Assembly (NCBI GenBank): GCA_052244495.1
Contig: JBQPXH010000005.1
From: Cereibacter_A sp052244495
Lineage (GTDB): Bacteria; Pseudomonadota; Alphaproteobacteria; Rhodobacterales; Rhodobacteraceae
Length of the DNA: 64,000 nucleotides
Reading direction: 5' to 3' (one strand)
Shown: piece by piece, positions 44,102 to 53,767 of the stretch
How the letters are laid out: each line of letters opens with the position of its first letter
Position numbering within the stretch: the first letter of the stretch is position 1
Notes under the pieces: generated by a model
What the model saw: the letters and a program-made list of their open reading frames with translations, nothing else
Told to the model about the DNA's origin: nothing
Database searches by the model: none
Program-made: the position numbers and the translations under genes

Positions 44102-44929
44102 TCAGGCCCGCCGAAGCTCGATCTGAGGTTCCGGGGACGCATCCTCCATGAGGCGCAGGACCAACTCCGCCAGCGACGATGTGCCGGTCTTCGAGTAGAT
44201 GCTCCGCAAGTGCGACCGCACGGTTGACCGTGCGAGGCCCAACTCGGCCGACGCGCCCTCGACCGAGAGACCCCGGCTGAGCAGGAGGCAGACGCGGAAC
44301 TCGGCGCGGCTGAGGTGCATCGGGTTCGCCTCGCTCAGGATCGGCCTGCCGGCGGCAACATCGGCGCGGTTGCGGTGGCCTGCGATCGCGCGGGTGACGA
44401 TGCCGCTCTGGCGGTTGGCCCAGGAGCGCGCGAGCATGGGCAGGACCGCCTCGATCGCGGCCTGCAGTTCGGGCATCAGATCCTGCCGGAAATGCAGTTC
44501 GACATGATCCCGCGCCGAGGGTCCGGCGGAAAGGACCAGGGCCACGAATTCCTTCATCCGCCGCGCGCCCTGCCAGTCGGCGAGGGCCCCGTCGCCCTCG
44601 GCGGAAGAGCCTAGCCAGAGACTGCCAGCCGAGGCCCGGCGGAACGCGTCGCCAAACTGGCCTTCGCCATAGGAGAGCACGAGCGGCCGAACCGGCGCTC
44701 CGCGGCGCTCGTCATGCATGGCCACCCGCTGCTGCGTCCCGTCGGCGAGGGAGCGCACGATCATGCCGCATTCGGCGCCGACACTGCGCACGAGTTGGGC
44801 GAGTGCCTCTGCCAGGCTCTGGCGTCCGCGAAGGGCCTCGCAGAAGTCGGTCATGGCATCGACCACGGCGACATGAACCACGGCGGGTCGGCGTTCGGCG
44901 GCGGTTCCGATTTTCCAATGTTTCGTCAT
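44102..44929 (-). CDS. LuxR-type transcriptional regulator
   Basis: A 275-residue regulator. The N-terminal part (about 1-190) has a GAF/PAS-like feel (ALAQLVRSVGAECGMIVRSL) but no recognised ligand motif. The C-terminal helix-turn-helix (about 210-262) has LSRAEFRVCLLLSRGLSVEG and LGLARSTVRSHLRSIYSKTG. The start at 44929 follows CAGGAGAA. It is upstream of the flippase on the same strand, with about 170 bases between, so regulation of it is possible but unproven. Confidence 0.8.
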   Translation of the reverse strand: MTKHWKIGTAAERRPAVVHVAVVDAMTDFCEALRGRQSLAEALAQLVRSVGAECGMIVRSLADGTQQRVAMHDERRGAPVRPLVLSYGEGQFGDAFRRASAGSLWLGSSAEGDGALADWQGARRMKEFVALVLSAGPSARDHVELHFRQDLMPELQAAIEAVLPMLARSWANRQSGIVTRAIAGHRNRADVAAGRPILSEANPMHLSRAEFRVCLLLSRGLSVEGASAELGLARSTVRSHLRSIYSKTGTSSLAELVLRLMEDASPEPQIELRRA

Positions 44930-45438
44930 GAAAATGCGTTCTCCTGAAGTCGTCGGCGTAAAATGGCCAGCGATGGGAAATTCCATACTTTAGGCTATGT
45001 CGATAATCCGTATAACCTCTTGCCCCATCTGTTAGGCAGGTTTCAATGCCGCAAGGGCGAAGTCAACAATCGGTCGCGTGATACTGTCGAAAAAGACCGG
45101 GCCTGCACGCGGGAGTAATCGTTTCGCCCGCGTTCGCGCAACCTGAAGCCGTAAAGCGGCTCACTCCTGCATCGGGCGGGAAACGGGTGCCGATCCTGAT
45201 GTCCGGGACGGCGGCGGACCCATGGGGCCTCCACGCGCTCATTCTCGAAACGCGTCTCGGCAAGAGGCCGCCGCAGCCTGCGAAAATTCTTGCACGGAGA
45301 GGCCCCGCAGAATCGGTCAGTGTGATCGAGGGATCTTCATTGCCGTCTGACGGCGGTCGGCGGGTGCGACGCCCGCAGCAGTGCGGGCGCCGCCGTGACG
45401 GGCGGGCGGAGCCGGGGAGCTGCGGCCCGCCGCTCGCC
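44930..45438. other. Intergenic stretch
   Basis: About 500 bases between the LuxR gene and the monooxygenase stop. The first 120 bases are AT-richer (around 44940-45030) and probably hold the luxR-type promoter. No gene is supported in the rest. GC-rich inverted sequences near 45370-45430 may terminate the monooxygenase transcript. Confidence 0.45.
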
Positions 45439-47241
45439 CTAACGCAGGTGGTTCGGAGGCTCGAGGCCCCAGACCGGCGTGTCGATCCCGGCCTGCCGCG
45501 CCTTCAGTTGCAGCGACAGATAGCGCGAATAGTGCCGCGACTGGTGCAGGTTGCCTCCATGGAACCAGAGCCCCTCCTGCATCGTCGGCTTCCACATGTT
45601 GCGCTGTTCACCCTCCCACGGACCAGGGTCCTTGGTCGTGTCCGATCCGAGACCCCAGCACTTGCCGACCTTGTCCGCCACCTCCTGGCTGATCAGGTCC
45701 GCCGCCCAGCCGTTCATCGAGCCGTAGCCCGTCGCATAGACGACGAGATCGGCGGGAAGCTCGGTGCCGTCCTTCAGCACGACGGCGGTTTCGGTCAGGT
45801 GACTGACATCGGACCCCGACTTCAGCTTGATCGACCCGTCGATCACCAGATCGCAGGCGCCGACGTCGATGTAGTAGCCCGAACCGCGCCGGAGATACTT
45901 CATGAAGAGGCCCGAGCCGTCGTCGCCGAAATCCAGCATGAAGCCCGCCCTGCCCAGAGCCGCGTAGAACTCCGCGTCGCGGCGCTGGATCTCCTCGTAC
46001 TGCGGGATGTGGAACTCGTGCATGATCCGATAGGGCACCGACGCGAAGACCATGTCTGCCTTTTCGTGGTCGATGCCGTTGGCCAGCGCCTGCTCGGAAT
46101 AGAGACCCGAGAGGCAGACCTCCATCAGGCTGTCCGACTTGACGATATGGGTCGAAGAGCGCTGGACCATCGTGACGTCCGCTCCGCCTTCCCACAGCGC
46201 CGCGCAGATGTCGTGCGCCGAGTTGTTCGAGCCGATCACCACCACCTTCTTGCCGCGGTAGGCATCCGGGCCGGGGTGCTGGCTGGAATGCTGCTGCTCC
46301 CCCTTGAAGATGTCCTGGCCGGGGATGACCGGCACGTTGGCCTTGCCCGACATGCCCGTGGCGAGCACGAGCTGCTTGGGGCGCAGCACGACCTCCTCAC
46401 CGTTGCGGTCGACCACCACCGTCCATTCCTTCGTGGCCTCATCGTAGCGCGCGGATTTCGCCGTGGTGGAGGACCAGTAGTTCAGCTCCATCACCTTCGT
46501 ATACATCTCGAGCCAGTCGCCGATCTTGTCCTTGGGCGCGAAGACCGGCCAGTTGTCCGGGAACGGGATGTAGGGCAGGTGGTCGTACCAGACCGGATCG
46601 TGCAGGCAGAGCGACTTGTAGCGCCGCCGCCAGCTGTCGCCCGGCCGCTCGTTCTTCTCGACGATGATCGTGGGCACGCCCAGTTGCCGTAGCCGCGCGC
46701 CAAGCGCAATACCGCCCTGGCCGCCGCCGATGATCAGCACATAGGGCTGCTCCTCGTAGCCCAGCCGCTTCGCCTCTTCCTCGCGCTTCTCCTTCCAGGT
46801 CTTGCGGTTGGGATCGTGGCCATGCTCGGCCCCCATCGGCCGGCGGATGCGGCGCGGCTCCTCGTGGCCCTTCAGCTCGTGGAGAGCCGTCAGAAGCGTC
46901 CAGACCTTGCCGTCCTTCATCCGGACATGCCCCATGCCGCGCCCCGCGGCCGTCTCGAAGGCAAGCCAGCCCTCGGTCACGCCGTCGGCCGCCGTCACCA
47001 TCTCCGCCGGGTCCAGCGACAGGGCCCGGGGCGCGATGGCTGCCAGCTGCGCCGAGGCCATCTCGCGGATCCGGTCCTTGCCCTCGCAGGTCTTGATGTT
47101 CCAGGTGAAGGCCGCGAGGTCGCGCCAGAACCCGGTCTCGAGGAAGCAGTCCGCGACCGCTTCCGCATCCTGCGCCACGAGGGCCTTCTCGAGCTTCGCC
47201 ACGAGAGCGGCGAGTTCGAGGCTTTCACTTTGATCGAGCAT
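45439..47241 (-). CDS. Flavin-dependent NAD(P)H monooxygenase with SnoaL-like N-terminal domain
   Basis: A 600-residue protein. Residues 1-125 form an NTF2/SnoaL-like domain. The main part is a class B flavin monooxygenase-like fold: FAD site GGGQGG at 172-177 (LIIGGGQGGIALGARL), then ERPGDSWRRRYKSLCLHDP, and a second Rossmann motif VVVIGSNNSAHDICAALW for NADPH, ending with VVYATGYGSMNGW. The start at 47241 follows AAGGGAG. It is divergent from an AcoR-like regulator, which probably controls it. Substrate unknown; Baeyer-Villiger, N- or S-oxygenation are all possible. Confidence 0.87.
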   Translation of the reverse strand: MLDQSESLELAALVAKLEKALVAQDAEAVADCFLETGFWRDLAAFTWNIKTCEGKDRIREMASAQLAAIAPRALSLDPAEMVTAADGVTEGWLAFETAAGRGMGHVRMKDGKVWTLLTALHELKGHEEPRRIRRPMGAEHGHDPNRKTWKEKREEEAKRLGYEEQPYVLIIGGGQGGIALGARLRQLGVPTIIVEKNERPGDSWRRRYKSLCLHDPVWYDHLPYIPFPDNWPVFAPKDKIGDWLEMYTKVMELNYWSSTTAKSARYDEATKEWTVVVDRNGEEVVLRPKQLVLATGMSGKANVPVIPGQDIFKGEQQHSSQHPGPDAYRGKKVVVIGSNNSAHDICAALWEGGADVTMVQRSSTHIVKSDSLMEVCLSGLYSEQALANGIDHEKADMVFASVPYRIMHEFHIPQYEEIQRRDAEFYAALGRAGFMLDFGDDGSGLFMKYLRRGSGYYIDVGACDLVIDGSIKLKSGSDVSHLTETAVVLKDGTELPADLVVYATGYGSMNGWAADLISQEVADKVGKCWGLGSDTTKDPGPWEGEQRNMWKPTMQEGLWFHGGNLHQSRHYSRYLSLQLKARQAGIDTPVWGLEPPNHLR

Positions 47242-47506
47242 GTGTGTCTCCCTTCTTCCTCCGGACAACAGCCTCCGCCGCGGAGGCGACGACGCAAAAT
47301 GCGGATTCTCGGGCACCGGATTTCAGGCACTTGGCGGCGGCACCTGTCGCACGGCATGCAACAGGTGTTGCAGCCCTGGCGCCGGGTCCGAGCCTAAAGC
47401 CTCATTTTGTGATGTCTGGCGACGCGCTAGCATCCTCGCGCCGAAGGGGGGCGGACGTCGGTTGGTCCGCGAAACGGTCATGCGGAGCAAGAGAACGGGG
47501 AGCGGC

Positions 47507-49342
47507 ATGGATCACGAGCTCAGCCATCTGCGCGAGATCGAGGCCGTGGCCGAGGGGCGACCGCCGGCGCGCGACAGGGTGGTGGTGGAAAGCTGGCTGC
47601 GTTGCCTCAACCAGCACCGTCTCAATCCCACGGCGCGGGCCGAAGCCTTCATCCTGCCAGAGACCGCGCTCCGCGAGCACCGCCAGCGGTCCGAAGCGCT
47701 GATCTCCATCGCACGGTCGGGGATCGAGAGCCTCTACGCCCTCGTGGCCGGGCAGAATTACGTCCTTCTGCTTGCCGACCGGGCAGGGGTGACGGTCGAG
47801 TATCTCGGCGACGCGGCCCAGAAGCAGGACCTGCGCCGGAGTGGTCTCTACATGGGGGCCGAATGGTCCGAGGCCCGTGCCGGAACTTGTGCGCTCGGCG
47901 CCTGCATCGAGACGGGCGAACCGCTCGTGATCCACCAGACCGATCACTTCGACGCCACGCATACCGGCCTCTCCTGCACGGCGGCCCCGATCTACGACAC
48001 CCGCGGGCGGCTCACGGCCGTGCTCGACATCTCGCTGCTCTCCTCGCCGGTGGCGAAGGCGAGCCAGTCGCTCGCGCTGAACCTTGTGACCTCGGCCGCG
48101 CGGCGGATCGAGATGGCGAACCTCATGGCCGAGAACCGGCACGAGTGGGTGCTGCGCCTCGCGGGATCGCCGGACTTCCTGGACGTGGATCCCGAGGCCG
48201 CACTGTCGCTCGACGGTTCGGGGCGGGTGCTGGGGCTGACGCACGGGGCGGCGCGCATCTTCGCGAGGGCCGCGGGGCAGGACTGGCGTGCTGCGGCACG
48301 GCTGATCGGACGCCCGGTCTCGGATTTCCTGAACGTGCGGGTGGACCGTCTCGACGACCTCATGCGCCAGCGCCCGGCGTCGGAGCGGTTCATCGAGACC
48401 CGCGACGGACATCGGCTCTTTGCGCATGCCATCGAGCCGCGCCGGGCGCCGCCGCGGCCTTCGTCGGCACCAGCGACTCTTCCGCCCGCGCTGCGGGCGC
48501 TGGCCGGCGAGGATCCGGCGATGGCCGCACTGGTTCGGACGGCCGCGGCGCTCGCTTCCCGGCGGCTGCCAATCCTGATCGAGGGGGAGACCGGCACCGG
48601 CAAGATGACGCTCGCGCGCGCCATCCACGACGCTGGCCGCGGTGGACCCTTCACCGTCGTCCGCTGCGCGGAGATCGGCGAGGACGAGGCGCTGCTCTTC
48701 GGTCGCCAGAGCGGACGCCGGCAGGAAGAGGGGCTGATCGCGACCGCGCACCGCGGCACGCTCGTGCTGGACAAGATCGAGGACCTGCCGCCGCGGACAC
48801 AGGCGCGCCTCCTGCGGCTCGCGGCCGAGGGAAGCTATCTGCCGGTGGGTGCGCTGCGGCCGGTGCCGGTGGATCTGAGGCTCATCTCGACCACACTGAC
48901 GCGAGGCGCAGCGCAGCTGAGGCCGGACCTCCTCCACCGGCTGGCAGGGGCGCGACTGAGGCTGCCTGCCCTGCGCGACCGGCAGGACCGGCTCTGGCTC
49001 GCCGAACGCATGCTGGCCTCGGGCGAGCGGCCTCTCGTTCCGACGGCCGAGGCATTGGCTGCGCTCGCCTCCCATGGCTGGCCGGGCAACCTGCGTGAAC
49101 TCGACCATCTGGTTCAAGGGCTCCGCGCCACGGCCACCTCGGCGCAGGTCGATCTCGAGGACATGCCGGAGCCGTTCCGGGACGCCGCACGCAGCTTCCA
49201 CGAGCGGCCGCAGGCAGCAGGGGCAGTGCTCGCGCAGGTGCTGCGCCAGAGCGGCGGCAACGTCTCGGAAGCCGCACGACGGCTGGGCGTGAACCGCTCG
49301 ACAATTCATCGCCAGATCCGGCGGATGGGCATGGTGCGATGA
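47507..49342 (+). CDS. AcoR-like transcriptional regulator lacking GAFTGA
   Basis: A regulator of about 611 residues. An AcoR-type N-terminal region with a GAF domain (about 60-210; GTCALGACIETGEPL) is followed by a PAS-like part, an AAA+ domain with Walker A GETGTGKMTLARAIH, and a C-terminal Fis helix-turn-helix (GGNVSEAARRLGVNRSTIHRQIRR). Where sigma54 activators have GAFTGA this protein has LFGRQSGRRQEEG, and Walker B reads LVLDKIED with Lys replacing Glu. It therefore probably works without sigma54 and without ATP hydrolysis. The ATG at 47507 has GGGGAG; 47480 is an alternative. It is divergent from the monooxygenase. Confidence 0.85.
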   Translation: MDHELSHLREIEAVAEGRPPARDRVVVESWLRCLNQHRLNPTARAEAFILPETALREHRQRSEALISIARSGIESLYALVAGQNYVLLLADRAGVTVEYLGDAAQKQDLRRSGLYMGAEWSEARAGTCALGACIETGEPLVIHQTDHFDATHTGLSCTAAPIYDTRGRLTAVLDISLLSSPVAKASQSLALNLVTSAARRIEMANLMAENRHEWVLRLAGSPDFLDVDPEAALSLDGSGRVLGLTHGAARIFARAAGQDWRAAARLIGRPVSDFLNVRVDRLDDLMRQRPASERFIETRDGHRLFAHAIEPRRAPPRPSSAPATLPPALRALAGEDPAMAALVRTAAALASRRLPILIEGETGTGKMTLARAIHDAGRGGPFTVVRCAEIGEDEALLFGRQSGRRQEEGLIATAHRGTLVLDKIEDLPPRTQARLLRLAAEGSYLPVGALRPVPVDLRLISTTLTRGAAQLRPDLLHRLAGARLRLPALRDRQDRLWLAERMLASGERPLVPTAEALAALASHGWPGNLRELDHLVQGLRATATSAQVDLEDMPEPFRDAARSFHERPQAAGAVLAQVLRQSGGNVSEAARRLGVNRSTIHRQIRRMGMVR

Positions 49343-49439
49343 AATGCACTGGCTTTTGAGGGAACCCCGCGGCTGGACGCTTGACTTTGGAAACCGGATC
49401 GTTTCCTAAACATCCATCCGCAGCCGATGGAGTCCGTCC

Positions 49440-50606
49440 GTGTCCCTCTCCCGTCATTCGTTCGCCCTCGCGGTCCTGCTGCTTGCGGGAAGCGCCGCCT
49501 CTACCGGCTGGGCCCAGGGTCCGGCCGGAGGCGAGCGCCCGCCGTCGCCGGTCACGGTCGTCACGCTCTCCGAACAGGATTATCCCATCGTCTCGATCCT
49601 TCCCGGGCGGGTGACGGCCGCGGAAGTGGCGGAGGTGCGGCCGCAGGTGAACGGCATCATCCGCGAACGGCTGTTCGAGGAGGGCACCGAGGTCGAGGCG
49701 GGCCAGCCGCTCTACAAGATCGAGGACGACATGTATGTCGCAGCGGTCGCCGCTGCCCGCGCCGCCGTGGCGCAGGCCGAGGCGACACTGCGCTCGGCCG
49801 AGAAGGACGCGCGCCGGGCCGAGGAGCTCTTCGGCAACAATGCCGGCAGCGAGCAGCGGCTCGACACGGCCGTCGCCACCCGCGACGCAGCCGCCGCCGC
49901 GCTCCAGATGGCCCGGGCCGAGCTGCGCACGGCCGAGATCAACCTCAACCGCACCACGATCGTCGCGCCGATCGCGGGCACGATCGGCCTGTCGCAGACG
50001 ACGACCGGCGCGCTCGTGGCCGAGGGGCAGGAATCGCCGCTCACCACGATCCGCAACCTCGACCGCGTGCATGTGGATGTGACGCAATCGGCGACCGACC
50101 TCCTGAAATGGCGCAGCCGCACCGGCCGGAATGTCATTGGCCGCTCGGAGCAGAACGTGGCCCTGATCCTCGCCGACAGCAGCCGCTACGCCCTGAAGGG
50201 CCGCCTTGCCGCAGCCGAACCGCAGGTGCAGCCGACGACGGGCATGGTGACGCTCCGGATCCATTTCCCCAATCCGCAGAGGATCCTGCTGCCCGGAATG
50301 TATGTGCAGGTCGAACTTCCGGTGGCGCGGGCCGACAGCGCAGTGGCGGTTCCGCACCAGGCGGTGGTGCGCGACCGGCATGGCGTTCCTGCCGTGTGGC
50401 TGGTGAATGAAGAGAACCGGGTCGAAGCGCGCACGGTCGAGATCGTGAAGTCCGACGGTGACCGTTGGGTGGTCACGAAGGGCCTCGCGACCGGCGATCG
50501 CGTGATGGTCGCGGGGTTCCAGAAGACCGCCATTGGCGCAGTGGTCGCGCCCGAGGGACAGGCTGCAGCGCCCGCCCCGGCTGTTGCGGCCGCAGCCGCG
50601 AACTGA
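49440..50606 (+). CDS. RND efflux membrane-fusion protein (AcrA/MexA type)
   Basis: A 388-residue periplasmic adaptor with a signal peptide (SFALAVLLLAGSAASTGWAQ); there is no lipobox Cys, unlike AcrA. Lipoyl halves (EVRPQVNGIIRERLFEEGTEV; TIVAPIAGTIGLSQTTTGALV), the hairpin (AAVAAARAAVAQAEATLR) and the beta-barrel (LLPGMYVQVELPV) are in the AcrA order. The GTG at 49440 follows GGAG. It is 16 bases ahead of the RND pump gene. No outer-membrane factor gene follows, so a shared TolC is likely. Confidence 0.92.
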   Translation: MSLSRHSFALAVLLLAGSAASTGWAQGPAGGERPPSPVTVVTLSEQDYPIVSILPGRVTAAEVAEVRPQVNGIIRERLFEEGTEVEAGQPLYKIEDDMYVAAVAAARAAVAQAEATLRSAEKDARRAEELFGNNAGSEQRLDTAVATRDAAAAALQMARAELRTAEINLNRTTIVAPIAGTIGLSQTTTGALVAEGQESPLTTIRNLDRVHVDVTQSATDLLKWRSRTGRNVIGRSEQNVALILADSSRYALKGRLAAAEPQVQPTTGMVTLRIHFPNPQRILLPGMYVQVELPVARADSAVAVPHQAVVRDRHGVPAVWLVNEENRVEARTVEIVKSDGDRWVVTKGLATGDRVMVAGFQKTAIGAVVAPEGQAAAPAPAVAAAAAN

Positions 50607-50622
50607 GGGGCAGGACACCGCA

Positions 50623-53600
50623 ATGGGACGCTTCTTCATCGACCGCCCGGTCTTCGCCTGGGTGATCGCCATCGTGATCATGGCGCTCGGGGTCCTCTCG
50701 ATCCTGCGGCTTCCCGTGTCGCAGTATCCGTCGATCGCCCCGCCGGCGGTGGTGATCAACGCGACCTATCCGGGCGCCTCGGCCGAAACCGTGACGGACA
50801 CGGTGACCCAGGTGATCGAGCGCGAGATGACCGGCCTCGACGGCCTGCGCTACATCCGCTCCTCCTCGACCTCGACGGGCGTCGCGCAGATCACCCTGAC
50901 CTTCGAACTCGGCACCGATCCCGACATCGCGCAGGTGCAGGTGCAGAACAAGCTCGGCCAGGCGCAGGCGCTCCTGCCGCAGGCGGTGGTGCGTCAGGGC
51001 GTGACGGTACGGAAATCCTCGGCGGGCTTCCTCATGGTCATTGCCATGACCTCGACCGACGGCGCCTATTCGGCATCGGAGCTTGCGGACTACATGTCCT
51101 CGAACATGGTCGAGAGCATCAGCCGACTGCCGGGCGTGGGTTCGGTGCAGGTCTTCGGTTCGCAGCATGCGATGCGGATCTGGCTCGACCCGAACAAGCT
51201 CAATGCCTACGACCTCTCGCCCTCTGACGTGACCGACGCCGTCTCGGCGCAGAACGCGCAGATCTCGGCGGGATCCTTCGGTGCGCGCCCCGCGCCCGAG
51301 GGCCAGCAGCTTCAGGCCACGATCACCGCCCAGTCGCTGCTGCAGACGCCGGAGGATTTCGAGCAGATCGTGCTGCGGGCCGAGACCGACGGGGGGCTCG
51401 TCCTGCTGCGTGACGTGGCGCGGGTCGAACTCGGAGCGCAGAGTTACGAGATCGACGGCCGCTACAGCCGCAGCCCGGCCTCGGGCATGGCGATCCAGCT
51501 CGCCTCGGGCGCGAACGCACTCGACACGGCCGATGTGGTGCGGGCGCGGCTCGACGAACTGGCGGCCTTCTTCCCCGAGGGCATGACCTACGAGGTGCCC
51601 TATGACACGACGCCCTTCGTGCGGATCTCGATCGAGGAGGTGGTCAAGACGCTGATCGAGGCGATCATCCTCGTGGTGCTCGTCATGCTTCTGTTCCTGC
51701 AGAACTTCCGTGCAACCCTGATCCCGACGCTGGCGGTGCCGGTCGTGCTGCTCGGCACCTTCGGCGTGATGGCGGCGCTCGGCTTCTCGATCAACACGCT
51801 CACCATGCTCGCGATGGTGCTCGCCATCGGCCTCCTTGTCGACGACGCCATCGTCGTGGTCGAGAACGTCGAGCGGATCATGGAGCAGGAGGGGCTCGAC
51901 CCCGTTGCCGCCACCCGCAAGAGCATGGGCGAGATCTCGGGCGCGCTGGTGGCCATCGCCATGGTGCTGTCGGCCGTCTTCGTGCCCATGGCCTTCTTCG
52001 GCGGCTCGACGGGCGAGATCTACAAGCAGTTCTCCATCACCATCGTCTCGGCCATGGCGCTGTCGGTGCTGGTGGCGCTGACGCTGACGCCGGCCCTTTG
52101 CGCGACCATCCTCAAGCGCAACCACCATGCGGCCCGGCGCGGCCCGGTGGGCTGGTTCAACCGCGGCTTCGAGGCGACGACCCGCGGCTATGGCGGGCTC
52201 GTCTCGCGCGTCGTGCGTCGGCCCGTGCTGATGATGGTCTTCTTCGGGCTGATCGTGGCGGGGATGGTGGGCCTCTTCCAGCGCACGCCCACGGCCTTCC
52301 TGCCCGACGAGGACCAGGGCGTGCTCATCACGCTCATCCAGACCCCTTCGGGTGCCACGGCCGAGCGGACGCTCGCGGTGATCAAGCAGGTCGAGGACTA
52401 CTGGCTCGAGCAGGAGAGCGAGAACGTGACCTCCGTCTTCGGGGTGAACGGCTTCTCCTTCGCGGGGCAGGGGCAGAACATGGGCATCGTCTTCGTGCGG
52501 CTGAAGCCCTGGGAAGAGCGACCGGACCCGGGCCAGAGCGTCGCGGCCATGGCCGGGCGCGCCTTTCCAGCCTTCATGGGCATCCGTGACGCGATGGTCT
52601 TCCCCATCGTGCCGCCGCCGGTGATCGAACTCGGAAACTCCAACGGATTCACGCTGTTCCTGCAGGCGCGTCAGGGGCAGAGCCATGAGGAACTCCTCGA
52701 CGCGCGCAACATGCTGCTGGGCCTTGCCTCGCAGAGCCCGATCCTCGCGTCGGTCCGCCCGAACGGGGTCGAGGATGCCTCGCAGTTCCGTCTCGACATC
52801 GACTGGCGCAAGGCCGGGGCCGTGGGCGTGACCGCGGCGCAGGTGGGGGATTTCCTCAACACCGCCTGGGCGGGGGCCTATGTCAACGACTTCCTCGATC
52901 AGGGTCGGGTGAAGCGCGTCTACGTCCAGGGCGAGCCCTGGGCGAGGACCGATCCCGACGATCTGGAGCTCTGGCGGATCCCGAACCAGGACGGGGAGTT
53001 CGTGTCGCTCTCGACCTTCGCCGACCAGACGTGGTTCTACGGGCCGCAGCAAGTCTCGCGCTACAATGCCGTCCGCGCGATGGAGATCCAGGGCCAGCCG
53101 GTGCCCGGCGTCTCCTCGGGCGAGGCCATGGCCGAGATGGAGCGGCTGGCCGCGCAGCTGCCGCCGGGCTTCGCGCTGGAATGGACCGGTCTCTCGCTCG
53201 AGGAGCGCGAGGCGGGGGATCAGGCGAGCCTTCTCTTCCTGCTGTCGGTGGGCGCGGTGTTCCTCTGCCTCGCCGCGCTCTACGAGAGTTGGTCGGTGCC
53301 CATCGCGGTCCTGCTCGCCATGCCGGTGGGCATCCTCGGGGCGCTGATCGGCGCCTGGGCGGGCCAGCAGGCGAACGGGGTCTATTTCCAGGTCGGGCTT
53401 CTGACCGTGGTGGGCCTGACGGGCAAGAACGGCATCATGATCGTCGAGTTCGCGCGCAGTCGCCTTGCACAGGGCGAACCGCTGCTCGAGGCGATCCGCC
53501 ACGCGGCGCTGCTGCGGTTCCGCCCGATCCTCATGACCTCGCTTGCCTTTTCCCTGGGTGTGGTGCCGCTCGTCCTGTCCACGGGCGCGGGGGCGGGGGC

Positions 53601-53742
53601 GCGTCGCGCCATCGGCGACGGCATCCTCGGCGGCACGATCACCGGCACGGTTCTCGGGATCATTTTCGTCCCTGTGTTCTTCGTTCTCGTGAACGGCCTC
53701 TTCCGCCGCCGCAAGACCGCGCCGGCGGTCGCGACGACCTGA
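50623..53742 (+). CDS. RND multidrug efflux pump, HAE1 family (AcrB type)
   Basis: A 1039-residue inner-membrane pump. It starts MGRFFIDRPVFAWVIAIVIM like AcrB. Proton-relay residues are present: D407-D408 in LLVDDAIVVVENV and K935 in VGLTGKNGIMIVEFA. The two large periplasmic loops and 12 helices match the family in length. The ATG at 50623 follows GAGGGGCAGG. It exports drugs or hydrophobic compounds with the upstream adaptor, and the following TetR gene probably regulates both. Confidence 0.96.
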   Translation: MGRFFIDRPVFAWVIAIVIMALGVLSILRLPVSQYPSIAPPAVVINATYPGASAETVTDTVTQVIEREMTGLDGLRYIRSSSTSTGVAQITLTFELGTDPDIAQVQVQNKLGQAQALLPQAVVRQGVTVRKSSAGFLMVIAMTSTDGAYSASELADYMSSNMVESISRLPGVGSVQVFGSQHAMRIWLDPNKLNAYDLSPSDVTDAVSAQNAQISAGSFGARPAPEGQQLQATITAQSLLQTPEDFEQIVLRAETDGGLVLLRDVARVELGAQSYEIDGRYSRSPASGMAIQLASGANALDTADVVRARLDELAAFFPEGMTYEVPYDTTPFVRISIEEVVKTLIEAIILVVLVMLLFLQNFRATLIPTLAVPVVLLGTFGVMAALGFSINTLTMLAMVLAIGLLVDDAIVVVENVERIMEQEGLDPVAATRKSMGEISGALVAIAMVLSAVFVPMAFFGGSTGEIYKQFSITIVSAMALSVLVALTLTPALCATILKRNHHAARRGPVGWFNRGFEATTRGYGGLVSRVVRRPVLMMVFFGLIVAGMVGLFQRTPTAFLPDEDQGVLITLIQTPSGATAERTLAVIKQVEDYWLEQESENVTSVFGVNGFSFAGQGQNMGIVFVRLKPWEERPDPGQSVAAMAGRAFPAFMGIRDAMVFPIVPPPVIELGNSNGFTLFLQARQGQSHEELLDARNMLLGLASQSPILASVRPNGVEDASQFRLDIDWRKAGAVGVTAAQVGDFLNTAWAGAYVNDFLDQGRVKRVYVQGEPWARTDPDDLELWRIPNQDGEFVSLSTFADQTWFYGPQQVSRYNAVRAMEIQGQPVPGVSSGEAMAEMERLAAQLPPGFALEWTGLSLEEREAGDQASLLFLLSVGAVFLCLAALYESWSVPIAVLLAMPVGILGALIGAWAGQQANGVYFQVGLLTVVGLTGKNGIMIVEFARSRLAQGEPLLEAIRHAALLRFRPILMTSLAFSLGVVPLVLSTGAGAGARRAIGDGILGGTITGTVLGIIFVPVFFVLVNGLFRRRKTAPAVATT

Positions 53743-53767
53743 GGCCCCCAGGCGAGGGACGTGCAGG

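Noticed and set aside
50473..53502. Minus-strand open frame of about 1000 codons opposite the RND pump
   Set aside because: It is the antisense shadow of a real, highly conserved gene; the His/Arg/Asp-rich composition is typical of antisense frames at this GC content.
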